Shown here: positions 9,880-19,410 of the stretch, piece by piece | How positions within the stretch are numbered: position 1 is the first letter of the stretch | How the letters are laid out: every line of letters begins with the position of its first letter | Assembly (NCBI RefSeq): GCF_004345325.1 | Contig: NZ_SLVJ01000017.1 | Span: forward strand, 23,340 to 87,339 | Length of the DNA stretch: 64,000 bases | Direction of reading: 5' to 3' | DNA from: Acinetobacter calcoaceticus | GTDB lineage: Bacteria > Pseudomonadota > Gammaproteobacteria > Pseudomonadales > Moraxellaceae | Position numbers and translations under genes: made by a program | Notes under the pieces: model-generated | Database searches by the model: none | The model's input: only the letters and a program-made list of their open reading frames with translations | Told to the model about the DNA's origin: nothing

Positions 9880-10784
9880 ATGCGATCGTCGACAGAGAGC
9901 GGGTGAAAATCGTTGAAGTCGGCCCGCGTGATGGTCTACAAAACGAAAAACAACCGATTAGTTTTGAGCAGCGTAAAGACTTTATCTTGGATTTGATCCA
10001 AGTGGGTTTTGAAAATATCGAAGTCGGTTCCTGTGTTTCAGCCAAATGGGTACCGCAAATGGCGCGTAGTGATGAGCTCTTTGCGCAACTGCCACAAAAC
10101 CCAGCAGTGTCCTTAAGCTTACTTACCCCAAATCTGCGTGGCCTTGATGCCGCGCTGGCCGTGGGTTGTCAGGAGGTGGCGGTGTTTACCGCTGCTTCTG
10201 AAAGCTTTACCCAGAAGAATATCAATTGCAGCATTGACCAAAGCTTGGACACCTTCAGCGAGATGATGCAAAAAGCCCAAGACCACGGCGTCAAAGTGCG
10301 TGGTTATGTGTCTTGTATCGTGGACTGCCCCTATGAAGGTGCCATTGATCCCAAGCAAGTCGCCAAGGTGGTGAGCCGTTTATTTGATATGGGTTGTTAT
10401 GAGATTTCACTGGGTGAAACCATTGGTACAGCGACCCCAGATCGGGTGAAAAAGGTCTGGGAGGCCTGTCTGAGTGAAATTGACCCTGCATCTCTTGCAG
10501 GACATTTCCATAACACCTATGGCATGGCGATTGCCAACATCTACCAGTCCTTAGAACAAGGCATCCGGGTATTTGACAGTTCGCTTGCAGGATTGGGCGG
10601 TTGTCCCTATGCCCAAGGTGCATCGGGCAATGTCGCCACTGAAGATCTGTACTATTTACTGTCCCGAATGGGTTTTGAAACCGGTTTGGATGAAGCCGCA
10701 TTGATGCATGCCAGTCGCAATATCGATCAAGTATTACAACGCCCAAATCCTTCAAACTTTGCCAAAGCCTATCGCTCGCTTTAG
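9876..10784 (+). CDS. liuE: Hydroxymethylglutaryl-CoA lyase
   Basis: The enzyme cleaves HMG-CoA to acetoacetate and acetyl-CoA, the last step of the pathway. It is a DRE-TIM metallolyase of 302 residues. The N-terminal VEVGPRDGLQNE motif, the metal-binding GHFHNTYGMA and the active-site signature with its cysteine in SSLAGLGGCPYAQGASGN are present. The start overlaps the liuD stop by 4 bases, so the two are likely translationally coupled. It is the final gene of the operon; a tandem repeat and a strong terminator follow. Acetoacetate could be activated by one of the nearby acyl-CoA synthetases, which is inference. Confidence 0.94.
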   Translation: MNAIVDRERVKIVEVGPRDGLQNEKQPISFEQRKDFILDLIQVGFENIEVGSCVSAKWVPQMARSDELFAQLPQNPAVSLSLLTPNLRGLDAALAVGCQEVAVFTAASESFTQKNINCSIDQSLDTFSEMMQKAQDHGVKVRGYVSCIVDCPYEGAIDPKQVAKVVSRLFDMGCYEISLGETIGTATPDRVKKVWEACLSEIDPASLAGHFHNTYGMAIANIYQSLEQGIRVFDSSLAGLGGCPYAQGASGNVATEDLYYLLSRMGFETGLDEAALMHASRNIDQVLQRPNPSNFAKAYRSL

Positions 10785-10820
10785 CATAGTTTGATTAAGC
10801 GTGATTGGGCTTAATTGAAT

Positions 10821-10920
10821 TGGGTTTGATTGGGTTTGATTGGGTTTGATTGGGTTTGATTGGGTTTGATTGGGTTTGATTGGGTTTGATTGGGTTTGAT
10901 TGGGTTTGATTGGGTTTGAT
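10821..10920 (+). repeat. Ten exact copies of a 10-bp tandem repeat
   Basis: TGGGTTTGAT is repeated ten times without interruption between liuE and its terminator. The preceding bases (10803-10820) look like degenerate copies. It has no open reading frame of note. The identical units suggest recent slippage, so copy number probably varies between strains. Confidence 0.97.
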
Positions 10921-10932
10921 TTTCAGTGTGGC

Positions 10933-10969
10933 AAAAAAAATGAGCGTATATCAATACGCTCATTTTTTT
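10933..10969. terminator. Bidirectional rho-independent terminator
   Basis: TGAGCGTA (10941-10948) pairs with TACGCTCA (10955-10962), flanked by A8 on the left and T7 on the right. It can end both the liu operon and the convergent Sel1 gene. Confidence 0.9.
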
Positions 10970-10998
10970 ATACTCTGATTTACTCAGACATTTACACC

Positions 10999-11877
10999 TT
11001 AGTATTGCTCATACTGACGTGCATATTCTTTGGCTTTACGAATATCTTTCTTTAAACCAAAACCGCCTTCTTCATACAACTCAGACAGGCTTTGTAATGC
11101 ATCACTGTCGCCAGATTCTACCGCTTCAAGATAATATTTTGCTGCAGCTTGATAATCTTTTTTCACCCCGTAGCCATTTTTATATAACGACGCGATATTA
11201 GAATTGGCATTATCGTTGTCTTGTTCTGCAGCTTGCTGATAATAACGCATCGCCTGTGCATAATCTAACTTCACCCCAGTGCCATTTTCATACATCACAC
11301 CGAGATTATTCATCGCATCGCCATTTTCCTGCGCTGCAGCGAGTTTATAATAATGCAGTGCTTTCGGCAGATTAATATCACCCGAAATGCCTTCTTCAAA
11401 ATTATAAGCCACATAGAACTGCGCACGAGATAAGCCACCATCTGCCGCTTTGACTAGCCAATACATTGATTTCTTAGGATCAGCCTTGACACCGGTATCA
11501 CCATCTTCAAGTAATTTACCCAATTCAAACTGCGATAAACCATGACCACGTTCAGCGGCTTTGGTAAACCATTTAACGGCTTCAGGATTATTTTCATCCA
11601 CATGTTCGCCTACATAATACATGTAGCCTACAGAGAAAATACCATCTAGATTGCCTTGATCCGCTGCTTTTTTAAACCAAGTAAAGGCTTTTTCATAATC
11701 TTCTTCAACGTCATAACCTTGATAATAGGCTTCACCTAAATCATATTGCGCTTGCGCATTGCCTTGTGTGGCTTTTTGCACCAAGGCTTGACTATACTCA
11801 ACCGCTTGTTCCGCTTGTACTGCCCCAGAAATTGAACCAGCCAACATGATCGCAAGTAGCAATGATTTAATTCTCAT
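10999..11877 (-). CDS. Exported Sel1-like repeat protein
   Basis: The 292-residue product has an N-terminal signal peptide (hydrophobic core LLLAIMLAGSISG, likely cleavage after VQA) and then about seven Sel1/TPR-like repeats of roughly 36 residues, visible from recurring patterns such as AQYDLGEAYYQGYDV and AMNNLGVMYENGTGV. Such proteins form helical solenoids and serve as periplasmic scaffolds; no enzymatic motif is present. AGGGAT precedes the ATG. The gene is convergent with the liu operon and shares its terminator. A second, single-repeat Sel1 protein is encoded at 28011. The partner is unknown. Confidence 0.88.
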   Translation of the reverse strand: MRIKSLLLAIMLAGSISGAVQAEQAVEYSQALVQKATQGNAQAQYDLGEAYYQGYDVEEDYEKAFTWFKKAADQGNLDGIFSVGYMYYVGEHVDENNPEAVKWFTKAAERGHGLSQFELGKLLEDGDTGVKADPKKSMYWLVKAADGGLSRAQFYVAYNFEEGISGDINLPKALHYYKLAAAQENGDAMNNLGVMYENGTGVKLDYAQAMRYYQQAAEQDNDNANSNIASLYKNGYGVKKDYQAAAKYYLEAVESGDSDALQSLSELYEEGGFGLKKDIRKAKEYARQYEQY

Positions 11878-12059
11878 AATATCCCTAATAAAAACATGAG
11901 TTAAAATTATTCGTGTCCACCTATCTTATTTCGATTTTTATCGCTTTGCAAAGCAAAATTAAACAATAACTAAGCATATCGATCTAAAAAACCAGTTTTG
12001 CCTGCATTCATAAATCAGACCATGTTAAAATATCGCCGGGTTTCATCAAGGATTTGTTT

Positions 12060-15000
12060 ATGCAGTTTGTTCATCTCGGTATTCACACCGAGTTTTCGAT
12101 CACAGAGTCGATCGTCCGTGTGCCCGATCTGATTAAAGCTGCTGCTGCTGAAGCCATGCCTGCACTGGCCATGACCGATTTATCCAACTTACATGCCGCA
12201 GTCAAATTTTATCGTGCCTGTTTAGGCAAGGGCATCAAACCGATCCTCGGCAGTGCATTGCGACTCAATGATGCTGATCAACGGGTGAGTGTCTTAGCCA
12301 TGAGCAATACTGGCTGGCGCAGTCTGACCGAATTGGTTTCACAAGGATTTATCGAAGGCCAGCAATTGGGTATTCCCTATGTGCAAAAACAATGGCTCAT
12401 GGATCAATCCCAAGACCTGATCGTTTTACTTGGCCTACACAGTGATGTCGGCAAGATGCTGATTTCATCCAATCCAGACAAGGCTGAACCTTTACTTGAA
12501 CAATGGATCAGTGCCTTCGGCAATCGGGTTTATTTTTCCCTCAGCCGTACCGAACGTCCACAAGAAGAAGAATTTATTCAAGCTGCGGTACAACTTGCAG
12601 CCAAATATAAGATTGGTGTGGTGGCACATAATGATGTGCACTTTATTCGCCCTGAAGATTATGAAGCGCACGAAGCGCGAGTCTGTATTGCAGATGGTTA
12701 TGTCTTAGCCGACAACCGTCGCCCACGTTTATATAGTACTGAGCAGTATTTTAAAACCTCAGCGCAGATGTGCGATTTGTTTGCCGATATTCCGAGCGCT
12801 ATCGAAAACAGTTATCACATCGCAGAACGCTGTAACGTCAGCCTTAAACTGGGCACTTATCACCTCCCGGATTATCCGATTCCTGATGGACACACCATCA
12901 GTACCTTCTTTGCCCATATTTCAGAACAAGGTTTAGAAGAACGTCTTGATGCACTTTATCCAGTGGCACAACGCGATGAGGATTGGGCAGAGATTCGTAA
13001 ACCCTATGAAGAACGCCTGAAATACGAAATTGATATCATCAATAGCATGGGTTTCCCAGGCTACTTCTTGATCGTCATGGACTTTATTCAATGGTCTAAA
13101 AACAATGGCGTACCTGTAGGTCCCGGTCGTGGTTCGGGTGCAGGTTCATTGGTGGCGTATAGTTTAAAGATTACCGACCTTGACCCACTACGTTATGACT
13201 TGCTGTTTGAGCGATTCCTCAATCCAGAACGGGTATCGATGCCCGATTTTGATATTGACTTCTGTATTGCCGGTCGCGATAAGGTGATTGATTATGTATC
13301 ACGGCACTATGGTCGTGAAGCAGTTTCGCAGATTGCCACGTTTGGTACTATGGCCGCCAAAGGAGCGATTCGTGACGTGGCCCGAGTATTAGGAAAATCT
13401 TATGGTTTGGCCGATCGGATCTCTAAAATGGTTCCGACCAAACCGCTGGGTGTTGATCTGCGTGGTGCCATTGACATGGAACCACAGCTCAAAGATATCG
13501 TGACCAACCCCGGCAACCCTGACCATGAAGATGCTGCAGAAATCTGGGAAATGGCACTCAAGCTTGAAGGCATTACCCGTAATACCGGTAAACATGCCGG
13601 TGGTGTGGTGATTGCCCCGACCAAGATTACCGATTTCTCTGCGGTGCTGTGTGATGAAGATGGTACCAACCGCGTTGCACAATTTGACAAAGATGATGTC
13701 GAATCTGCGGGTCTGGTCAAATTTGACTTCTTGGGTCTACGTAACTTAACCGTGATCGAAGACGCACTGCAAAATATCAATAAAAATACCACTGCTGATC
13801 AACACCTGTTTATTGCTGACATCCCCTTGGATGATCCTGAAGCCTATAATATTTTTGCTGAAGCCAATACCACTGCGGTATTCCAGTTCGAATCCGTCGG
13901 CATGAAACGGATGTTAAAAGAGGCACGTCCAAGCAAGTTTGAAGAAATTATTGCCTTCGTGTCCCTGTATCGTCCGGGGCCGATGGATCTGATTCCTGAC
14001 TTTATTCATCGTATGCACGGCGGTGAGTTTGAATACTTACATCCTTTGCTCGAAGGGGTTCTGGAACCGACTTACGGCATCATGGTGTATCAGGAACAGG
14101 TGATGCAGGCTGCACAGTATTGTGCAGGCTATACTTTGGGTGGCGCGGATTTATTACGTCGTGCCATGGGTAAAAAGAAACCTGAAGAAATGGTCAAACA
14201 ACGCCAGATCTTTACCGAAGGTGCAGCCACCAAGGATATCGATACCGCCACAGCCAACCATATCTTTGACTATATGGAAAAGTTTGCCGGTTATGGATTT
14301 AACAAATCCCATGCTGCCGCTTATGCTCTGGTCGCCTATCAAACCGCATGGCTCAAGGCACATTACACCGCAGAATTCCTCTCAGCAGTCATGACCTCAG
14401 AGATGCAGAACACCGACAGTGTGGTGTTCCTCATCGATGACTGTCGTAATAATGGTTTAGTGGTACTGCCGCCTTCGATCAACCTGTCCTTGTATCGTTT
14501 CCATGCCAGCGATGACAAAACTATCGTCTATGGTCTAGGTGCGATCAAAGGTGTCGGTGAAGCGGCAATGCAATCGGTGATCGAGTCACGTCAAGCCAAT
14601 GGTGATTATCAAGACATATTTGATTTCTGCCATCGTGTAGATCTGAAAAAAATCAATAAACGTACCCTTGAAGCCTTGATCCGTGCCGGTGCATTAGACT
14701 GTTTGGGTATAGAGCGTTCTAGCTTAATGGCGCAACTGCCTGAAGCTGTACAGGCCGCAGAGCAAGCGCGTAGTAACCGTGAAAGCGGCATGATGGATCT
14801 GTTTGGTGAAGTTGAAGAACTACAACGCAAGCCAAGCAAACCGGTCAAAGCGTGGAGTGACGAAGTTCGACTCAAAGGTGAAAAAGACACCCTTGGTCTG
14901 TATCTCACTGGGCATCCGATTGATGTCTACAAACCTGAACTCAAATCCTTTGTCGCCAATAAACTCAATGAACTGACCCCCACACGCCGTGGTGTCACCA

Positions 15001-15626
15001 CCGTGTATGCTGGCTTGGTGGTGGATGTGGCCAACTTCCCCAATCGGATCATGATCACGCTAGATGATGGTACCGCACGACTAGAAGTTTCGGTCAATCA
15101 TGAACGCTTCCAACGCTTTAAAGACATTGTGCAAAATGACAAAGTGGTGGTGATCGAAGGTGAGATTTATGAACGTGAAGGTTTTGAACGCCCGATGGGA
15201 CGTTTAACCAAAGCCTTTACCTTAAATGAAATTCGACAAAAACGTGCCAATAGCATCAACATCAAACTGGATCACAATCAATACAGCGCAGAATTGGCTG
15301 CGGACCTGCAATTGATGTTGGTGCCATTTTGCAATATCGATATGTGTCAACACATCCCGCTACAGTTACATCTAGATTATGCTTATGCTTCTGCTGAGCT
15401 GCATCTCGGTGCACAATGGAATGTGGTCCCCAATGATGAGTTGCTGGCCAAGTTACGTGATTACTTCGGTAAAGAAAGTATTCATATCGAGTATCAGGTC
15501 AAATCCAAAGCAGCCAAAACTCAGGATCAACAACCGGTTTCCACCTTAGCGCCACCACCGAGCGATATGAGCATGGATGACGCCATGGACATTTACAACG
15601 CCGAAGTCAGCCAACAATATTCTTAA
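12060..15626 (+). CDS. dnaE: DNA polymerase III alpha subunit
   Basis: This is the replicative polymerase catalytic subunit, 1,188 residues. It begins with a PHP domain (FVHLGIHTEFS), followed by the polymerase III palm with the metal-binding MPDFDIDFC near residue 396 and FLGLRNLTVIEDA, helix-hairpin-helix segments, and a C-terminal OB domain (VYAGLVVDV). I start at the ATG at 12060, where AAGGA lies 7 bases upstream, rather than at an in-frame TTG at 12054. It is followed 15 bases later by trmJ. No replication-related neighbours are present apart from recR much further on. Confidence 0.97.
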   Translation: MQFVHLGIHTEFSITESIVRVPDLIKAAAAEAMPALAMTDLSNLHAAVKFYRACLGKGIKPILGSALRLNDADQRVSVLAMSNTGWRSLTELVSQGFIEGQQLGIPYVQKQWLMDQSQDLIVLLGLHSDVGKMLISSNPDKAEPLLEQWISAFGNRVYFSLSRTERPQEEEFIQAAVQLAAKYKIGVVAHNDVHFIRPEDYEAHEARVCIADGYVLADNRRPRLYSTEQYFKTSAQMCDLFADIPSAIENSYHIAERCNVSLKLGTYHLPDYPIPDGHTISTFFAHISEQGLEERLDALYPVAQRDEDWAEIRKPYEERLKYEIDIINSMGFPGYFLIVMDFIQWSKNNGVPVGPGRGSGAGSLVAYSLKITDLDPLRYDLLFERFLNPERVSMPDFDIDFCIAGRDKVIDYVSRHYGREAVSQIATFGTMAAKGAIRDVARVLGKSYGLADRISKMVPTKPLGVDLRGAIDMEPQLKDIVTNPGNPDHEDAAEIWEMALKLEGITRNTGKHAGGVVIAPTKITDFSAVLCDEDGTNRVAQFDKDDVESAGLVKFDFLGLRNLTVIEDALQNINKNTTADQHLFIADIPLDDPEAYNIFAEANTTAVFQFESVGMKRMLKEARPSKFEEIIAFVSLYRPGPMDLIPDFIHRMHGGEFEYLHPLLEGVLEPTYGIMVYQEQVMQAAQYCAGYTLGGADLLRRAMGKKKPEEMVKQRQIFTEGAATKDIDTATANHIFDYMEKFAGYGFNKSHAAAYALVAYQTAWLKAHYTAEFLSAVMTSEMQNTDSVVFLIDDCRNNGLVVLPPSINLSLYRFHASDDKTIVYGLGAIKGVGEAAMQSVIESRQANGDYQDIFDFCHRVDLKKINKRTLEALIRAGALDCLGIERSSLMAQLPEAVQAAEQARSNRESGMMDLFGEVEELQRKPSKPVKAWSDEVRLKGEKDTLGLYLTGHPIDVYKPELKSFVANKLNELTPTRRGVTTVYAGLVVDVANFPNRIMITLDDGTARLEVSVNHERFQRFKDIVQNDKVVVIEGEIYEREGFERPMGRLTKAFTLNEIRQKRANSINIKLDHNQYSAELAADLQLMLVPFCNIDMCQHIPLQLHLDYAYASAELHLGAQWNVVPNDELLAKLRDYFGKESIHIEYQVKSKAAKTQDQQPVSTLAPPPSDMSMDDAMDIYNAEVSQQYS

Positions 15627-15641
15627 ATCTCGGAACTTATT

Positions 15642-16571
15642 ATGAATCTTATGGACAACGATGCGATTTCGTCGCATCTCAGTCAGGTGCGTATTGTCAT
15701 GGTCAATACCACCCTTCCTGCCAATATCGGCAGTGCATTACGTGCCATGAAAACCATGGGCTTGTCGAAACTGGTCTTGGTTGCACCGAAAACCTATCCG
15801 CATCCTGATATTGATGCCTTGGCTGCGGGTGCAACAGATCTGATTGATCAGATTGAGATTGTTGACACATTAGAACAAGCCATTGCAGATTGTCAGGTGG
15901 TGTTTGGAACCAGTGCTCGTAGTCGCACCATTCCTTGGCCCTTACTCGATGCACGACCTGCTGCAGAACAAACCATGCAAGCTGTGGTACACAAGCAGCA
16001 AAAAGTGGCGATTATGTTTGGTCGCGAAGATCGTGGCTTAACCAATGATGAATTAGCATTGGCCAACTACCATGTCACCATTCCGGTCAACAGCGATTAT
16101 GGTGTACTCAACGTTGCCCAAGCCATTCAAATCATAAGTTATGAAATGCGTATGGCCACACTTTCGACCCTGCAACAGCAGCAAGCGATGGCCGATGAGC
16201 ACAAAGCAGCGGCCAATGCAGCAGAGAATGTAGTGGATCAGACAATAGATCATGCAGTAGGTAATACAGTAAATCGTGTAGAACCTGCACTGATGCCAGT
16301 GACCGATCAAGTCTCGATGCAATGGGATGAGCCACTGGTCGATCACGCACAAATGCAGCAATTTTATCCACATATGGAGAAAATGTTAGCAGATATCGAA
16401 TTTTTAGATCCAGAAAACCCAAGATTGTTGCCTTTACGCTTGCGTCGACTTTTTGGACGTATACAATTAGATCGTATGGAATATCATCTACTTCGTGGGG
16501 TATTCACTCGCGTTCAAGCCATGAGTCATGGCACATGGAAAAAATCGAATCCTCAGGAGAATCAACGCTAA
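15642..16571 (+). CDS. trmJ: tRNA (cytidine/uridine-2'-O-)-methyltransferase
   Basis: This SPOUT-class methyltransferase modifies the ribose at position 32 of tRNA anticodon loops using S-adenosylmethionine. The N-terminal [20 protein letters not shown] and the knotted SAM-binding segments ([16 protein letters not shown] and [15 protein letters not shown]) are typical of TrmJ. The stretch from about residue 180 to 225, rich in Gln, Asp and Val, looks like a variable linker before the C-terminal helical part. The ribosome site (CGGAA) is weak. Its stop TAA shares one base with the cysE ATG, so the two are probably translationally coupled. Confidence 0.9.
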   Translation: MNLMDNDAISSHLSQVRIVMVNTTLPANIGSALRAMKTMGLSKLVLVAPKTYPHPDIDALAAGATDLIDQIEIVDTLEQAIADCQVVFGTSARSRTIPWPLLDARPAAEQTMQAVVHKQQKVAIMFGREDRGLTNDELALANYHVTIPVNSDYGVLNVAQAIQIISYEMRMATLSTLQQQQAMADEHKAAANAAENVVDQTIDHAVGNTVNRVEPALMPVTDQVSMQWDEPLVDHAQMQQFYPHMEKMLADIEFLDPENPRLLPLRLRRLFGRIQLDRMEYHLLRGVFTRVQAMSHGTWKKSNPQENQR

Positions 16572-17398
16572 TGTTTAAACAGCTCAAAGAAGATATCCAA
16601 GCTGTATTCGCTCGCGATCCAGCTGCACGTAACAACTTAGAAGTCTTAACCACTTATCCTGGTATTCATGCCTTAATTATGCATCGTGTTGCACATGAAT
16701 TATGGATTAAAAATTGTAAGACTCCTGCCCGCGTGCTGTCCTCTTTTAGCCGTTTTGCAACAGGGATTGAAATTCATCCTGGCGCTAAAATTGGTCAACG
16801 CTTTTTTATCGATCACGGCATGGGTGTGGTCATCGGCGAAACCGCTGAAATTGGCAACGATGTCACCCTCTATCATGGTGTGACTTTAGGCGGCACTACT
16901 TGGAATCCTGGTAAACGTCATCCCACCTTAGAAGATGGTGTGGTGGTTGGTGCTGGCGCTAAAATACTCGGCCCATTCACCGTCGGGAAAAATGCCAAAG
17001 TCGGTTCCAATGCTGTCGTCACCAAAGCAGTGCCAGAAGGTGTGACTGCCGTGGGTAATCCAGCACGCTTTATTTTTAAAGATCAGCCTGCCGTCGAAAA
17101 ACCACAGGTCAATGATGAAGAAGTCCGACGCCGTGACTATGCTGCCAGAATTGGTTTCCAGCCCTATGCTGCCACTCAAGATTTATCTGACCCGATCATC
17201 GAAGGCATGCGTGTCCTGCTCGATCGTTTAGAACATAATGAAAAGCGCATGAATGATTTAAGTCAACGTCTGTCCCGTGTTGATCCTACATTTCAACAAC
17301 CGCAACAAGGCGAACAAGCATTTAGTCAGGAAGAGTTGAAGATAATGGATGACATACGACGTGAGTGCGATGCTCAAAGCAATTCCTCTCAAAGTTAA
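16571..17398 (+). CDS. cysE: Serine O-acetyltransferase
   Basis: The enzyme acetylates L-serine with acetyl-CoA to give O-acetylserine for cysteine synthesis. It has 275 residues, with an N-terminal helical region, then the left-handed hexapeptide beta-helix ([45 protein letters not shown]). The C-terminal tail beyond residue about 175 is longer than the E. coli tail and rich in charged residues, as in short-N-terminus EpsC/CysE-like forms. AGGAGA lies 11 bases before the start at 16571; an upstream in-frame ATG at 16535 inside trmJ is ignored. The gene is joined to trmJ by a one-base overlap. Confidence 0.92.
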   Translation: MFKQLKEDIQAVFARDPAARNNLEVLTTYPGIHALIMHRVAHELWIKNCKTPARVLSSFSRFATGIEIHPGAKIGQRFFIDHGMGVVIGETAEIGNDVTLYHGVTLGGTTWNPGKRHPTLEDGVVVGAGAKILGPFTVGKNAKVGSNAVVTKAVPEGVTAVGNPARFIFKDQPAVEKPQVNDEEVRRRDYAARIGFQPYAATQDLSDPIIEGMRVLLDRLEHNEKRMNDLSQRLSRVDPTFQQPQQGEQAFSQEELKIMDDIRRECDAQSNSSQS

Positions 17399-17508
17399 TG
17401 TATCATTTTTAATAATGTTTCACATTTCAAGTTGCATCTTAGATTTTCTTTTCTTAGACTGATGTCCATGTTTAACTTCACTTTTACAACAATTATCGGA
17501 TGAAATTT

Positions 17509-18429
17509 ATGAAACTTAAGCCCTTGGCATGTGCCTTTATTGCAGCTTCAATATTGACCGCATGTGGCACCACAGGACCAGTTAAACAAAACAAAGCCAA
17601 TAATGATCCGATCGTATTTACCGAACCTGATTTAACCCCTCCATTCTATGCATTAAATCCATTTAATTATGATCAGCCACCTGTATTTGAACTTGAGTTA
17701 CAGAAAGCGGCTGCACAGACGGTTGCTAAAATGGAAGTCAGCGATCCAAACAACCCACAACGTAAACTACTACTCGACACCAATAAACTGATTATTCCAA
17801 CCATCAATAACAACCAACGCGCTTTGAAATATGCAGTATTGGCTGGTGATAATGAAATCGATATCACCGCAATCGATGATTTTCTACAAATTGTCGAAGG
17901 TAAAGCCCGTCACTACCCACCACAATTCACTGATCGCCAAGAACGTCGTGGTTTGGAAAACAAGTTAAAAGAAGTCTCTAGCCAACTTGATACACTTGCG
18001 TCAAAAAATAATGCTTCATTAGATGTTTTAGTCCGTGCATTTAAAGCCAGTGTAATGGGACGTAACCTCGATTTAGGTTCAGCCTACACCACCAAATCAT
18101 TAACTTATGCGCAGCGTATTTTAAAAATCAACAAAGATGATGGTGAAGCAAACTTATGGTTTGGTTTCTCACTGTCTGAAGGAGGTGCACAAAAAGAAGC
18201 CGCGCCTTATTTAGACAAGGCGATTAAAGCAGGCATTCAAGAGGCCTATTTATCTGCTGCGAATAACTTTTTAGGCTTAGAACAGAAAAAAAATGCTGTT
18301 CAAACCTTAAAGAATTACAAAGTTAAGTTCCCACAAGAAGCTGAAGTTGCAGATCGTTTAATTTTAGAGATCGAAAAACAAGGCCGTTATAATGTTTGGC
18401 AAATCATGAAAAACCCAGCCAAATCTTAA
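17509..18429 (+). CDS. Lipoprotein with TPR-like C-terminus
   Basis: The product is a probable outer-membrane lipoprotein of 306 residues. The signal sequence ends with the lipobox LTAC followed by Gly. The C-terminal half holds helical repeats resembling TPRs, with LWFGFSLSEGGAQKEAAPYLDKAI as the clearest unit seen (in part). The start at 17509 leaves GGA eight bases upstream; the ATG at 17500 is in frame but has a poorer site. I do not recognise a named family. It stands alone between cysE and a terminator. A role in envelope assembly is possible but not shown. Confidence 0.75.
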   Translation: MKLKPLACAFIAASILTACGTTGPVKQNKANNDPIVFTEPDLTPPFYALNPFNYDQPPVFELELQKAAAQTVAKMEVSDPNNPQRKLLLDTNKLIIPTINNNQRALKYAVLAGDNEIDITAIDDFLQIVEGKARHYPPQFTDRQERRGLENKLKEVSSQLDTLASKNNASLDVLVRAFKASVMGRNLDLGSAYTTKSLTYAQRILKINKDDGEANLWFGFSLSEGGAQKEAAPYLDKAIKAGIQEAYLSAANNFLGLEQKKNAVQTLKNYKVKFPQEAEVADRLILEIEKQGRYNVWQIMKNPAKS

Positions 18430-18443
18430 TTCTACCCAGCAAT

Positions 18444-18479
18444 AAAAATACCCGAGATTCGAATATCGGGTATTTTTTT
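18444..18479 (+). terminator. Rho-independent terminator
   Basis: The arms ATACCCGA and TCGGGTAT form a hairpin followed by a run of seven T. It ends the lipoprotein gene and, with A5 on the other side, may also serve the convergent gene at 18527. Confidence 0.85.
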
Positions 18480-18526
18480 GATCACTTTAATTGCATAAGC
18501 TGAGTTAATTTAAATGTAAAGCTAGA

Positions 18527-19006
18527 TTAAGGTCGAACGCGATGTAATGTCGCCACGCATTTATCACCCGTCTCAGTCATACAAAAATTAATGGTATTGG
18601 CATTTAACCAACGCACATAATATTGAGACATTTCCCCTGCTTGATCTTCAGTCTGTCCTGAACAATCGGCTTGGTTGTTGTCAAATTTAATCTGGATAAT
18701 TAATGCTGGCAATTTAGTTTGGGTATTGTCCGGTGCAGGCTGATAGTCATACAAACCTGTCGACCACTCTTTGGCGCTGTTCACCACCAACTCATTACCA
18801 CCTCTGAAATTATAATATTCAGTACATTTTTTATTGTCTGGTATCTTCATGCCCCATAGACCTAATATTTCAGGACGGGTGCCAACACGAATACTGCTGC
18901 CACTTTTAGCAACAGCGGGTACTGCACTTTGCGTCGGCGCCTGCTCAGCAAAAACTGGAGCAGAAATGCTCATCAACGCTGCAATAAAAAGAGTGGTTCT
19001 ATTCAT
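18527..19006 (-). CDS. Small exported hypothetical protein
   Basis: This 159-residue protein has a signal peptide (FIAALMSISAPVFA, cleavage probably before EQAP). The mature part contains four cysteines, which suits disulphide bonding in the periplasm. Short motifs such as EILGLWGMKIPDNKKC resemble those in small secreted Acinetobacter proteins, but I do not recognise a family. It is convergent with the lipoprotein gene and has no operon partner. No function is proposed. Confidence 0.7.
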   Translation of the reverse strand: MNRTTLFIAALMSISAPVFAEQAPTQSAVPAVAKSGSSIRVGTRPEILGLWGMKIPDNKKCTEYYNFRGGNELVVNSAKEWSTGLYDYQPAPDNTQTKLPALIIQIKFDNNQADCSGQTEDQAGEMSQYYVRWLNANTINFCMTETGDKCVATLHRVRP

Positions 19007-19410
19007 ACTGGATTGTGATTCATAATATATGTCGTTAACTTAACACAAATTGAAAATAATTCGTTTAAAAATAACGATAGATGAACAATCTCAACAGGAC
19101 ATTTTCAACATTGCGTCTGGCGCAGAAGTTAAAAAATCATAAATAAAATGAGCAAAGATTTTATATGCTTATTTATAATTTTCTGCGTGATTCAGATCAG
19201 CTATTACAAAAGACTGGTGATATACAAGTTGCCTACTCAGCATTCTACTTCAGTTCAACTCAGTGAGGACGTGTATTGCTGAGGATGTGTGCTAAGCTGC
19301 TCACTGCAAACATGAGCGCCTAAGATCATCTTATAGATCGCCTTATAGATCAACATTTAAACGATCTTGTTGCCGACCGACTTTAAAGCAAATAACAGCC
19401 AAGGATCGCA
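19007..19410. other. Intergenic region between divergent genes
   Basis: About 400 bases hold the promoters of the small exported protein (leftward) and the amidase (rightward). A short direct repeat (CTTATAGATC twice, near 19327-19350) is visible. I see no gene, RNA structure or clear operator. Confidence 0.5.

Noticed and set aside
16535..16570. Upstream start for CysE inside trmJ
   Set aside because: The extra 12 residues have no counterpart in CysE proteins, and AGGAGA precedes the ATG at 16571.
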